Of a DNA stretch of 64,000 bases, positions 40,600-51,840 are shown piece by piece. This DNA is from Welwitschia mirabilis. Taxonomy: Eukaryota; Gnetophyta; Gnetopsida; Welwitschiales. Where the stretch lies: assembly GCA_051453625.1 (NCBI GenBank), contig JBOZIK010000001.1, positions 46,791,568 through 46,855,567 on the forward strand. The letters are read 5' to 3'. The notes under the pieces were generated by a model, which made no database searches, had not been told where the DNA came from, and saw nothing but the letters and a program-made list of their open reading frames with translations. The stretch's first letter is position 1, and every line of letters starts with the position of its first letter. The position numbers were made by a program, and so were the translations under genes.

Positions 40600-42358
40600 T
40601 TACAAAAAAGGATGATGAACCTTTTGCATAGTAAACTAAATAACCATCAGATTCTAAAATAGTAAATAAAACATTCGCTGTAATATAATAAGATGACAAG
40701 GATGGCTGTGTTGGAATTGGGAAGCAAACGGTTGGATGCGAAAAGTTTTATCATGTAGATGATATTTTGTTCTACCTTGAGTTTTAACCCTTGAATCCTT
40801 CCCAAAGAATCCTTAAATCTTCTCCAAAGGTGAGCAGTTTTAGTGTAATTTCAAAGCATGTGCTTGGTCAGTTTTGAGATAACCTCACACAATGGGCGAG
40901 AGTTGGAACAGACAACTAATTTTTTGCAGTCTGTCAGGCTGGTAACTCATTGTTCAGAAGGAGCCAAAGGGGTAGTTTCTTTGTGCTACAAAGGCCAGAA
41001 ATAGATTTGAAAATCTTCCACAACTCTATAGTATTAGATTGATTCCAATACCTATTAAGCAACTTATTACATTTGAGTTGCCTAATCTCCCTGTGTTTCA
41101 TCTTTGGCTAGAGAGTGCCTTCTTTATCTATGACTCGTAAATCCAACCAGTTATGGTCATTCTCTTGGAAAACAGAGAAGAGTGTTATTGACATGAACGC
41201 AAATTGTGTGGAGCATACATGTTCAACCAAGGTTCCCATATCATAAGAAGTTACAACTTCATTCCTGTTATTCACAAAAGCTCCTTGAAATGGTAAGCTT
41301 GTTCTTCTAAAAGAACCTTTGAGATTTGAAGGTGGCATTTATAGATTTTATAATTGCACTAAAGTTATAATATTACCGCAAGCGATTAGGAGCCAAGTCA
41401 ATGGGAAAAATCTTTCCACTCTTTCCATATCTGTTTTAGAAAATCATTATCCCTTATTTATTGAATTCTTGGGGATAGACGCTGCATATGGTGTAATTCT
41501 CTTTACAAAGTTTTGTTGCAAAGCCTACCCTTTCTTTCAAAGGTGAATAAGGTCCTTCTAAGCCTCCTCCTCAATATCCATTTGGTTGCTTCCTACAGGT
41601 AGATGTCAACGATAGTTATTTATCCTAGTCCCTTTGAAAGCTAACAATACGTTCATGCAACTTTGTTAAAGAGTCATTTACTTGGTTTCACATCCTATGG
41701 AGATCAATAACCAATTTACAAGGGGAGAAGATAGGGTTGATTTATCCTAAGGGTAACCAGAATATATGTCAATTCCACAATCTTGTGAGTAGGTCTTGCA
41801 TATTTTGTCCTGATCAAATAGTACCTTGAATTGATACACCTTGTGATCATGAGGAAGCGAAATTGATGAGTTACTGAGAGGCTATGTCATGAAACATTAC
41901 AGTAGTAGACAATAAAGTAGTGTCAGACCCCTATACAAGGTCAATGTGTTGGGACCCACAAGTCCTTTCTTAGTGTTAGTGGGCTTTATATATAAGTGGA
42001 TAGATCAATCCATCCAGTTTAGTAGCTTTTCTGAACTCTCCAAAACACACCCTCAAATGAAGAAAGTTTAGGCCAGAAGGGTCACTATTATGCTAAGAAG
42101 CTTGAAGGGATCTCCATGGGTAAGCTTCTGCAAAGCATTCTACTTGCCTACTAAGTTAGAGAGTTCCATGAGATGTGGATAACCTATGACTTCTCCATAT
42201 TGATGATCAAATTGGAAGTTGTGTGGTAACGTTTATTAGACACATGCATGATCTAGGACATTGGATTCCTATTTAAGAAAAATAAACAAATCATCGACAT
42301 ACTAATCGATAATGAGGCTCTTATCCCATTTAGTCACTTGAATCCCAAAAATATGATG
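40600..42358 (-). pseudogene. LINE-4: L1-type ORF2 remnant (RT end to zf-RVT)
   Basis: On the minus strand from 42350 the frame reads IFGIQVTKWDKSLII then QYVDDLFIFLK, matching the catalytic F/YADD region of an L1 reverse transcriptase with the box YVDD intact. Further left come SLLPVGSNQ-like and KWILRRRLRRTLF blocks. At 40800-41080 the zf-RVT domain reads KLPLWLLLNNELPA, then LSVPTLAHCVRL, matching the family's Trp-Leu-Leu and Cys-Pro-x-Cys regions. The RT N-terminus is missing because the frame is cut at 42358, where repeat A begins. Stops and shifts are frequent. Confidence 0.7.
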
Positions 42359-42809
42359 TGTAACACTCTAGCTTAAATTACCCTTTTTAAGCACTATTTT
42401 TCCTCCCTTTTGTGTTTTATTATTTTTTCATAGTTGAGTTATTTAAAAACATTAATCGAACCTAGGATCAATTTCTAATTATGCTTTATCATGAGACTAT
42501 TTAGAATATATGTTTTGGGAAAGTAAGCATAAATAGACAAGTCAATCGGTTCTTATGGAATTAGTCATATCAGACTTTCGTCTACAAGCAATAGCAATGT
42601 CATATTTTTATGTCTTATATTCTTTTCCAGTTTTTGTCACATAAATATATATATTGTATATGCTTGATAAGATGTAAACTTGTAATAATAAAGTCATGGA
42701 TATAGGTTTAGGATAAATCTTAACCAGTATTGGGCTATCATACAAATATAACTTGTTTCAACTTCAAGTTCTAAACCATAACAAAGATGAGTTGGCTTAA
42801 CTTCATAAG
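42359..42809 (+). mobile_element. Repeat A (LTR-like), copy 1, left part
   Basis: This begins TGTAACACTC, right where LINE-4 stops being readable, and aligns to 56988-57410 over its length. Shared blocks include AAGCACTATTTTT, CAAGCAATAGCAATGTCATAT or CAAACAATAGCGATGTCATAT, GATGTAAACTT, TTCTAAAC and GAGTTGGCTT. It is interrupted at 42809 by the Sirevirus and resumes at 53254. A TG start and its position inside a LINE suggest an LTR, perhaps solo. No coding part was found. Confidence 0.6.
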
Positions 42810-42814
42810 CTTAG
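42810..42814 (+). repeat. Target-site duplication of the Sirevirus, left copy
   Basis: CTTAG directly precedes the LTR start TGAGGAT and is repeated at 53249-53253. Confidence 0.85.
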
Positions 42815-44196
42815 TGAGGATTATTGAACTCAGAGGGGGGTGGTGAATGAGGTCTACCAAATAAAAATCACGACTGAAACCAAATAAAAATACATAATAA
42901 AGACCTTACCAGATTAATGTGTTTCTCCAACCTGGTTATGTCCACACACCTAGGGTAGCTTACCTTCACACCTCTAGATATTGTTAACCTGCAAAACAAT
43001 GGTTTTGGAGCACCACCAACCTTACATACAAATGAGATGCTACTTGCAAGGCAACACTCTCTTCCCCTCAGGGAATACAATAGACAAGAACAAGTTATGC
43101 TCACAAGTACTCACAGAAGCATACCCATAGAAGGGTTGCTTTGCAATTTGGAATCCCAAGCAAGGGATCCTAAAGATAATAATAACTAATGGACTATAAT
43201 GAATGTATTAAAAAATCTAATAGTCCTACAATTTAAGTGCTAAACAATGCTAATAAAAGGAAACAACAAGCTTGAAAGATGTCACTTTGATGGAATGCTT
43301 GAGTTCTCCTTCTTGTAGTCCCCTACGAGTATCCAACATTAGAGTAATGCAGTTGTGGGAGATCCAATGATTAAGCAATGTATTCAACCAATGGTTCTCT
43401 TCATCAAGGTCATAGAAATCTTTGTGAGTAGTGCCAACCACTTGTGTGTGTAACCTTTTTTCTGTACAGTTTGTGCCTTTATACTTTTGATGTCTTCCTT
43501 GCCTTTACTCTAATGAGGTAGCCATTGTAAACATTTAAGCGCTGTGCAATAACTATAAACGACTAAGTTTTGGTTGTTTAACAACTATTTTATTTTTCGT
43601 CAATTTTTTGAGGTAGACGTCTCTATCAGGCACATGTCTTCATCTTGAAAGACATCTTTGATCAAACTACCAAGATTTCAATTAGAGTTGAACTGCTGTA
43701 TCTCTGACGCTTAGAGATCATGAAACTAATGTGTAAAACTTGCTTGATTGCCTGGAATGTAGATAATTCATCATAGTACAATTTCCCTTTATTACCCCTT
43801 CTAGTTCATTACAGACATCTTAGAGGTCTTCAAATAGTTGAAGTAGTATAGACGTCTTTAGTTTGCTAGATGTTTTTCATTTATCTCATCTCCTTGGTTC
43901 AATATAGACATCTTTGCCATGATGGACGTCTTTCTCTATGATGAACTACTATTCAGTCTAGACGTCTTTGATATAGGAGACGTCTTTACCATAAACGTCT
44001 TGAGATATGCAGAAGTCTTTACTCAATTGTGTTCGTGGTTCTTGAATTCAGAGTTGAAGCTGCTGTGTGCTTTAAACTTTGAGGTTTGATTGGATTAATC
44101 CCTATTTGCAATTTAATGATTTCCAATTTTCCTGTCTACACATTAGACACATCGCATTTGACAAGCGAAATCATCAAAACTGGGATTTTACCAACA
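42815..44196 (-). repeat. 3' LTR of the Sirevirus
   Basis: This 1382-bp LTR starts (plus strand) TGAGGAT and ends ACCAACA. Compared with the other LTR it lacks two bases right after the TG. It contains five exact GACGTC palindromes and many degenerate copies between 43611 and 44020. Confidence 0.9.
43611..44020. repeat. Array of AGACGTCT-like palindromes in the 3' LTR
   Basis: Exact GACGTC occurs at 43616, 43851, 43925, 43961 and 43979, mostly as GACGTCTTT. Between them lie GACATCTTT, AACGTCTTG and GAGGTCTTC variants. Spacing is irregular (18 to about 110 bases). GACGTC is also the core of C-box/CRE-type bZIP sites. Confidence 0.75.
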
Positions 44197-44210
44197 ATCT
44201 CATCTTTTTT
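44197..44210 (-). promoter_or_regulatory. Polypurine tract of the Sirevirus
   Basis: On the minus strand AAAAAAGATGAGAT directly precedes the TGTTGG start of the 3' LTR, the place where plus-strand priming occurs. Confidence 0.75.
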
Positions 44211-44794
44211 GATGATGTGTAAAACTTGACCAATCTCATTAGTGCAATTATGTTCAAAATTTACTTGAGATAATCCAAGAGAAAACACAATGTATTACGT
44301 GAAGCATGTTATAAATTTCAAAAGGTAAAAACACTTGATAACCACATGGATAATCATTTGCAAGATAGTGAACAAGAAGTGTTGTTAACATACAAAATTA
44401 CTGGAAACATGTCAAAAACATAAATTAGATTGCATAAAAGGAGAAGTTTAACAATAGATAATAAAAGGGCATCAGAAATCATCATGAAATTTGTGCGAAT
44501 ATGTGAAAGAGAGCATCAACAATGATGTTACTCACAGGAAGTCCAATCCATCCATCTCAAATCCACATCCTTCAAACTCAGACAGGATGTTTAATACGAT
44601 CTAATCTGATTTATCCATCTTTTTCCCTGTTTTGGACAACATAAAAAGAACTGGTCATTGAGAGCCGAATCACTGGTGTATCAAGTGCTAGCTCTTAGAT
44701 CATCGTTATCATCATCATTGTCCTTAGTGATAGAGGTCTGGATGATGTATGAGGAAGATGATACGAGTGGAAGTCTACGCTACTTTCGTGATGA

Positions 44795-46310
44795 CTACTG
44801 CAATGTCTTACCATGGTTCTCAGAGGCCTGTCTCCTCATACGCAAGTACGTGTGAGGGTTAATGTAGGTGCCAAAGAAGCTGATGATAGCTGACGGTGGA
44901 ACAGTGCTAAAAGGTGGAGCATGAATGGGAAATGTAAGAGGTGGTGGTGGAGATGAAAGGAGAGGTGGTGAAGGTATACGAAGTGGTGATGGAGGCGGTG
45001 TGGGATAGCAAATGGGTAGTTTGTGACAAGGCCTGCAAAACATGACGGGTTCATCATCAGGGCTCTCAGAGTCCACTTGCTGCTCCCTTTGTGCCTGTGC
45101 TAGAGCCCGGTGTGTCTCCTATGCCTACGCTAGAGCCTAGTTCTCCCCCTGAAGATGTGACTCCTTCTTTGTGGACTCTGACGATCAGAATCCTTGGCTC
45201 TATCTGAATCATAACCTGTAGCAATAGGTACAGGAGGTGCCTCTACCTTAGGCTCCTTCTCTGAATCAGACCAAGTGGGAGTCCCCATAGATTCCTAACT
45301 ACTTGTAGGTGCCTCTCCCTCATTGGCTACATACCAGGGCTTCTTCAACCTCAAGAGATTTCTGCCAATCTTACCTCCCATTTTCGCAGTTGCCTTGAAA
45401 CCCTTCTTTACTGATAAGGAACTGTGAGTAGCTGTAGAATAGGAGCTTTGAAATTGTGCCTTAGAAGGTCTTCTTCTGGTGCCTTTACTTGCTGGCATTG
45501 GAGCTCGCCACATTTCCCTGAACTCTGAAAGTGGCCTTTTGGAACGAATGAGATTAAGTTGTAAAACTGAGATACCAACATTACTAATTATTATACTAAT
45601 CAAACAAGGGTGATCCACAGTCCACCCCTTATAAAAAAGAGTAATGACATCCATGCATAATATGAAGCCAAGATCAATTTTGAGTCCTGTGAGAAGTTAG
45701 TATATCACAAAAGTCTGCATCGGGTTACAATAGCTGGAGCTACTAGTATATTATAAAATGTAATTAAACTCAAAATGGACGCATTAGGTACCATGTCTTT
45801 ACATTCCACATTCTTATAAAAGTTTATCTTTGATTGCCCAAAGAAAATATTGCTCAACAAACGCTGTGAAAAGTTAAGAGAGAGACATGCGAAAATATCC
45901 TTAAAGGGATGCATATATATCCGAGGAAGCTTTGAATCACCTTATGCTAAGAATGGAATTGATAAAACTAGGTGTAAGAAAGAGGTACCTCGTACTTGAG
46001 TCTAAAAAGTGCCAGTGTTGTCATCTATCTCATGAATGTTAGCATAGAACTCCCGAATAAGGGGGTCTGGAATGCCCTACTCTAATTGAACTGTCATGTC
46101 TCAACCAAGACTAGAGAAATAAGAAAGGAGCTGATCTTTCCTATGCTTTTGAAAGCCAAGAGTCCTTTTTGTAATAATGGAGTTCTTGGTCTAGGTTTTA
46201 AAAAGTTTTGCAGTTGACTCATGATAGAACTATGGCTCATATTGAGGTCTGTGTGTTTTAATGACAAGTTCCTTTTATTTTGAGGCTTCAGAGGGCTTTC
46301 TCCTTGCCAT
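44795..46310 (-). pseudogene. Sirevirus third ORF (env-like or accessory), broken
   Basis: The region between RNase H and the 3' LTR has a likely start ATG at 46310 (MARRKPSEASK, then TAA) and can be followed in pieces to a stop at 44795. Readable pieces are: a basic stretch at 45295-45654 (SKGTRRRPSKAQF, then KMGGKIGRNLLRLKKPW), and at 44795-45076 a Pro/Ser-rich tract (PTPPPSPLRIPSPPLL, SSPPPPL) followed by a FFGTYINPHTYLRMRRQ block. Sireviruses often carry an extra ORF here. In some it has been called env-like, and its role is unproven. I see no convincing signal peptide or membrane anchor, so I do not call it an envelope protein. Confidence 0.55.
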
Positions 46311-47059
46311 TTTGAAGGAAAAATACTAAAAGAACTGAACACTGAGAAGCAAATGTGAAAGAACCAATGAAAAAGAGCACATGTTAAAGAAAAGAGTACC
46401 TGATTTGCTAGCTATGAAGACTTTTTCCAAATTAAAGACATCTATGCTAAGAGATTTGAGAAAAATCAGGCTATAGAGGACTCTAAGAGGGACACCTCCT
46501 AAGTGGAGGAGTGAAAATGATGGATGGTGGTCCCTTTCTTGAATAAAAAGGGTTGAAAACCTTTGTTTTGACACGCATTTTATTTTTGGATGTGGTACAC
46601 GAAAGATGTGTATCACTTTAAAGATGCCTAAAATGACGAAAGTAAACGTCTATTACTTTTAAAGATGCCTTTTGATAAGAAATTCTAATGGTTACCTCTG
46701 CACTGTAAAGAGGTCTACATACTCAAAGACATTTATTTTGAAAAGCAATAAAATTTTAAAAAATAAGACTTGATCTTCAAAGATATCTGGTATACCAAAG
46801 ATGTCTGCTCAAAAGATGTCTACAAACTGATGATGTCTCTAAGGTAGACATCTTCCACTCAAAAATGTCTTTCCTGCAAAATAAAAACTTCGAAATTTTC
46901 TACAGCTAATGTCAAGGTTAGATTACCAGAGCTTAAAAAATGATAAAGTAACATCCACATGATATATTAATCTATGCTCTATCTTATATCTCAACTCATA
47001 GAGTATAAAATGCAGAGTTGAAAGTTTGAAAGTGATGACTTAGTGACTTACCTGATTAG
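46311..47059. other. Sirevirus non-coding region with more AGACGTCT-like motifs
   Basis: This lies between RNase H and ORF3. At 46560-46880 motifs related to AAAGATGTCT and AGACATCTT recur (about a dozen degenerate copies, for example AAACGTCT near 46645 and AGACATCTT near 46845). They are in effect the LTR palindrome family in the opposite reading sense. Confidence 0.6.
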
Positions 47060-47830
47060 GCAAAGCCCAATCCCTAAGTTTCTACACAATTTGATAAACC
47101 TATCACCACTTAGTGGTTTGGTAAATACATCAGCACGTTGATCATCAATATTAATGTATTCCAAAATGATGTCTTTGTTTTGTATATCGCTTTTGACGAA
47201 TGATGTTTGATCTCTATATGTTTGGTTCTTGAATGCTAAATGAATTCTTCAAGATGTGGATAGTGCTTTTGTTGTTGCAATAAATGGGAATTCTTTGCAT
47301 GGTTAGTCCGAAGTCTTTTAATGTTTGCTTCATCTAAAGTAACTGAGAACAACAACTTCTAACAGCGATGTACATAGCTTAAGCAATTAATAGGAAAGTT
47401 GAATTTCTCTTTTTGCTGCTTCAGACATCAAACATTACCTAAGCAAGAAGCAATTTTCACTAGTGCTCCTTCTATCGTGTTTGCAACTTGCCCAATCTAC
47501 ATCACAATACCCAACTAGATTAAGGAAGAAGTCCTTTGAATACCAGAGGGCCTAGTTAGTAGTACCTTTTAAACAGTGAAATATTCTCTTCATTGTTGTA
47601 AGATGTGATTTTATAAGATCACTTTCATAATGAGCACAATGCCTACACTTGAAATGATATCAGACGTACTAGTAGTAAGATATAAAAAACTACCAATCGC
47701 ACCTCTACACAACTTTTGGTCAACCTTCTTATCATGCTCATCCTTTTCCAGTTTCATGCTTTGACTCATTGGGATATCTTTGGCATTACAATCCTGTAAG
47801 CCATAGTTAACCAATAAATTTTTAACATAT
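47060..47830 (-). pseudogene. Sirevirus RNase H region
   Basis: An open frame at 47611-47814 carries AKDIPMSQSMKLEKDE and RGAIGSFLYLTTSTSDII, the family's A-x-P-M-x-x-x-x-K and GSLLYLT-x-x-RPDI blocks, with Ser in place of the usual Arg. Further left, after many stops, DDQRADVFTKPLSGDRF marks the conserved end of RNase H near 47100. RNase H removes the RNA strand during reverse transcription. This copy is broken. Confidence 0.75.
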
Positions 47831-47849
47831 TTAGTTTGAGAAACAAACG

Positions 47850-48760
47850 TATCTTCTTTGTGTTACACCACTTGAAGCCCCAAGAAGTTACTCATTTCTC
47901 CCATGAGAATCATCTCAAATTTGTCCTGCATAATCTTAGCAAGCTTCTTACATAATAATTTGTTAGTAGCACCATAAATGATATCACCCACGTAGATTTA
48001 TACAATAATAAAATTCTTATCATCTGTTTTAATAAATAATGTAACATCAGATGTATCTTTTTCAATCTATTTTCAATTAGATGTTCTGAGATTTTCTCAT
48101 ACCAAGCTCTGGGATCTTGCTTGAGATCATAGAGAGTCTTCTTAAGACTATAAACATAATTTGATTTATGGGAGTTAGTAAAACCCTTTGGTTGCTCAAA
48201 GTGTACCTTCTCTTGAAGTACTCCATTTAGAAAGGCACTTTTGACTTCCATCTGATAGAATCTGAATTCTTTGATAGATGCAAAGGCTAAGAGCATTCTT
48301 ATAGACTCCATACATGCTACTGATGGAAAGGTTTCTTTAAAGTCTATGCCTTCTTGTGGGTTGTACTCTTTTGTTACTAATCTTGTTTGTTTCTGATAAT
48401 ATTATCGCTTTCATCTGTTTTGTTTCTAAAGACCCATTTTGTGCTAATCACAAGTTTGTTGGATGGCCTTGGAATGAGTTCTAAGACATGACACCTTCCA
48501 AACTGATTAAGTTTCTCTTGCATTACTAGCATCCGCTGCTCATCACTTTCTACTTCATTGAGAGTTTTGGGTTGTACCTGTGAGATATATGCTGCAAATC
48601 CAAAAAATACCTTTGCATGGCTTTGAGTTTGAATACCACCATACAAAATACCTATGATGTTGCTTATGGAATGACTTCTTTTTAGTCTAATCATGTTTGA
48701 AGAGATTTCTTTATTAGTTTCTTCTTCCTTCTCTTCCTCATTGTCTGATTGTGCTTGAGA
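47850..48760 (-). pseudogene. Sirevirus reverse transcriptase, catalytic box altered
   Basis: Frames at 48377-48694 and 47910-48311 cover the RT. Blocks in order: VISTKWVFRNK, ESIRMLLAFASIKEF, MEVKSAFLNGVLQE, VYSLKKTLYDLKQDPRAWYE. At 47983-47994 the YVDD catalytic box reads YVGD, so the first catalytic Asp is Gly. The frame also shifts near 48050 and contains stops. The protein could not copy RNA as it stands. Confidence 0.85.
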
Positions 48761-48799
48761 ATTGCTAGTGGTTGTTCAAGCTATATGGGAATATAGTCA

Positions 48800-49740
48800 T
48801 CCTACACACAAATAGAAGTTAAGTTAGTATAATCTATTTTAACATTTATAGTTTTCTCCAACACACGTGTTCTGTCATTGAACACTCGATAAGCTTTGAT
48901 AATTAGGGTAACTTAAAAATGCCATTGTCAGCTTTGGAATCGAATTTTTTTAGCTTATACTTTTCATTTAACATGAGCCATTTTGAATCAAATACATGAA
49001 AATAACTTACTGAGGGCTTCTGACCAGACTATAGTTCATATGAGGTTTTGGAAGTAAACTGTCTTACCAGAACTCGGTTACAAGCATAGTATGTAATGTT
49101 AATGGTTCCCGTCCAAAAATGATATAGAATCTGTTAATCGTCCATCATCATTCTTGCCATTTCATTTAGAGCCTCATTCTTTCTTTCAGCAACTCCATTT
49201 TGTTGTGGAGTTCTTGATGTAGAGAATTGATGAAGAATGCTAAACTGTTCACAAAAGTTTTTGCACCTTCTATTTTTTAAATTCAATGCCATTATCAATT
49301 CTTATTATCCTAATCTTGTATCACTTTTGGTTCTGTCACTTGATACGCATCTTAGAGAAAATGTTAAGTGCCTTATCCTTATGTGCAATGAAGGCTACCC
49401 ATGTAAAACAAGAGAAATCATTAATAACAGTTGGGTAATATCTTTTCTTATCAAGACTTTTAATAGGAGACAGACCAACGATGTCAAGATGCAAAAGATC
49501 TAAGGGACATTTAGTAGTGAAAGAGTTTTTCTTACCAAATCTTACGCATGTTTGCTTTCCTTTTTGGCATGCCTCACAAACTTGATCATCACAGCTTTGC
49601 AACTTAGGAAGTCCTCTAACCATGTCTTTTGAAGACAAGGTTTTTAGCAAGTCTTTGTTTACATGCCCAAGCTTCCTGTGTCATAGATTCATTTCACTTG
49701 CAGTGCTTAATAGGCACTTAGTTCCCTTGTTAGAAATATC
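48800..49740 (-). pseudogene. Sirevirus integrase
   Basis: The N-terminal zinc-binding part reads HRKLGHVNKDLL (two His) and VCEACQKGKQ (two Cys) at 49540-49680. The catalytic core follows with LLHLDIVGLSP, VINDFSCFTWV and, near 49290-49310 after a stop, IDNGIEF, giving the D, D and E of the DD-E triad. The core is readable mainly within 49336-49650. Beyond it the frame is shifted and full of stops. Integrase would insert the cDNA and make the 5-bp duplication seen at the ends. Confidence 0.8.
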
Positions 49741-49849
49741 TTGTAAAGTAGTGATATAAATGCTAGATTTTTTAACCTTAGCCAATAATATCTTGTTTGA
49801 GTTATATTTTTTGATAACACAATTATATTTGGTAAAAGTTACAGAAAAG

Positions 49850-50110
49850 TTTGCATCACACAACTAAATAACACTTAGAAGATTATGTTCCAACCCTTTT
49901 ACAAAGGAAACATCTTTTGCCTCAGGCAGATTACCTCCTCTAATGGTTTTAATACGTCTCATGAGAGCCTCTGTATTATCACCAAAGGTGACTACTCCTT
50001 TGCCTTGATCTACCAAGATGGTAAATCTAGATTTTTCTTCAGTCGTGTGACTTGAAATTCCACTATCAATATACCAAGCATGTTTCTTTAGTGCAATTTG
50101 AGATAAGAGA
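49850..50110 (-). pseudogene. Sirevirus aspartic protease
   Basis: The motif AWYIDSGISSH occurs at about 50045-50075, with the catalytic DSG at 50059-50067 intact. It is followed by VTFGDN and, further left, GLEHNLLSV, the usual order in Ty1/copia Pol. It would cut the Gag-Pol precursor. Stops interrupt the frame. Confidence 0.75.
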
Positions 50111-50130
50111 CCTGATCTTGATTTTGGAAT

Positions 50131-51787
50131 TCATATCTTCTTTGGTTTGTCCTGCATGAGATGTTGTATCATGCTTCTTGACCTTTTAGCACTATTAGCA
50201 TAATATTTGATATTGAATTTAAAAGGACAATTAAACTGGTAATGATCACATTTATAATAATAATAATAGGTAATGTTATTAGTATAAACTAAAGGCTCAT
50301 ACCTTGGCTTGGAGTTCCATTTGTTGAATAATGATGCTGAAGTACTAGTAGTGGCTTTATTGTGGCCTAAGCCACTTTTATCATTTGGATTCCCTTGGGT
50401 AAAATTCTCATTGTTCCTTTTAGTATCAACAAGTTCCTCTCTAACATTCTTTAATTCATATTTTAGCTTACTAATCTTAGCTTTAAGAGCTGAGTTCTCA
50501 GAATGAGCTAATTCATAAGAATGGAGCAATTTTTTCATTTTAGAGCATACCTTTTGCAACTTAATGAACTCTTTAGAAATTGAGTCATACCTTTCTTGAA
50601 GTTCCATACCTGCTTCACCTTCAGTTTCTGATTTGATTCTTCTTTTCCTTCTTCATTGTCATTTTGAAAATGCACAATGATTATGTAAGATGGATGAGCT
50701 CTTTTGTCATCAAATGTCTCTACTTTAATTGCATCATCATCAGCATCCTAGCTTGTGAAGAAAGCTCTCTTCTTCTTGGGTTCTTTCTTTTGTGCTTTTT
50801 CTTGTAATCTGTTAGAGTGAGGACATTCCGAGGCTATGTGTTCTCGTCCTTCACAAACCCAAAATTCTAACTTAGAAATATCATACTGAGAAGAAAGTGA
50901 AGAACTACTAAAAGGTTTACCTTTGGGCTTACCTCTGGCTTGAAATTCAAATGGTTTTTGGTAGTCCTCCTTCTTGTTACTCTTTCGTGAAAGAAGCCTT
51001 ATGACTTGCCTTGTGATGAGAGCAAGTTCTTCTTCCACATCATTTTCAGAGTTATGTCCATTTGATACTTGTTTTGTTTTATCTTTGGAAGCTTGCCTTG
51101 GGTTTTCACTAGCTTTAAGAATCATAGGCTTATCCTTCAGAGCACCATCTTGAATAAGATTCATCTCGTAAGCTGTTAGAACACTTTGCAATTTCTCAAT
51201 CTTCATTGTGTTGAAGTCTCTTGATTATTTCATGGTTGTCATTTTAGGCCTACATTCTGGATTTAGGAATCTAACAACTTTTTGAGTTACCTTGGCCTCT
51301 TGAAGATTCTCACCAATGCCACATATGGCATTCACTGTGTTAGAGACTCTTGTGAACTACTCACATACCCTCTTTCCATTATTCATCTTTGGGTTTTCAA
51401 ACTAATTAGTTGAGACTGGCAACTTTGATTGCTTGACGAAGGTTCCTTTCTACGTTCTCACTAGAACATTCCATATATCTTGTGTTGATTTGCATCCAGC
51501 TATTCAGTTGAATTCCTTCATTGTAACAGCTTAGTAAAGAGCATTTTTAGTCTTTGATTCATACATGAAGGTTGCATTTTCTTTATCTTTCTAGTTTCTT
51601 CTAGGTTTGATTTGTGTGATGGAGTTCCTTGCAGCATCTATAGTGGTTTCTGTAGTTTTCAAGTATCTGTCTTCAATGCTTTGTTAAATCTAAAACTCAT
51701 AAGACTATAAGTACACCCATGTCCTCATTTTCCAATAGGCATAGTTAATCCCATTAAAAGTAAAAGTTTGACCAATGGCACCCCTTC
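50131..51787 (-). pseudogene. Sirevirus gag
   Basis: Near 51760-51785 the minus strand reads FTFNGINYAYWKMRTW, the hallmark start of copia Gag. Two longer open frames follow. At 50748-51206 a Lys-rich frame has the knuckle-like FWVCEGREHIASEC, with Phe for the first Cys. At 50131-50607 there is a coiled-coil stretch (residues 1-65 of that frame, heptads of Leu/Ile with Lys/Glu) and a second knuckle, YYYYKCDHYQFNC, in which Tyr sits where Cys is expected. The coiled coil next to a knuckle fits Sirevirus Gag. Gag would form the virus-like particle. Confidence 0.8.
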
Positions 51788-51825
51788 CATAGTTCACTTA
51801 AGGATGTTACTCCTATTTCTAAGTA

Positions 51826-51840
51826 CCCGCTCTAATACCA
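51826..51840 (-). promoter_or_regulatory. Primer binding site (initiator tRNA-Met)
   Basis: Directly inside the 5' LTR the minus strand reads TGGTATTAGAGCGGG. It matches the plant Ty1/copia primer site TGGTATCAGAGC with one C-to-T change. Confidence 0.9.

Noticed and set aside
44658-44855. Plus-strand 65-codon frame in the Sirevirus 3' region
   Set aside because: It overlaps, on the opposite strand, the end of the third ORF of the element and has no recognisable domain.
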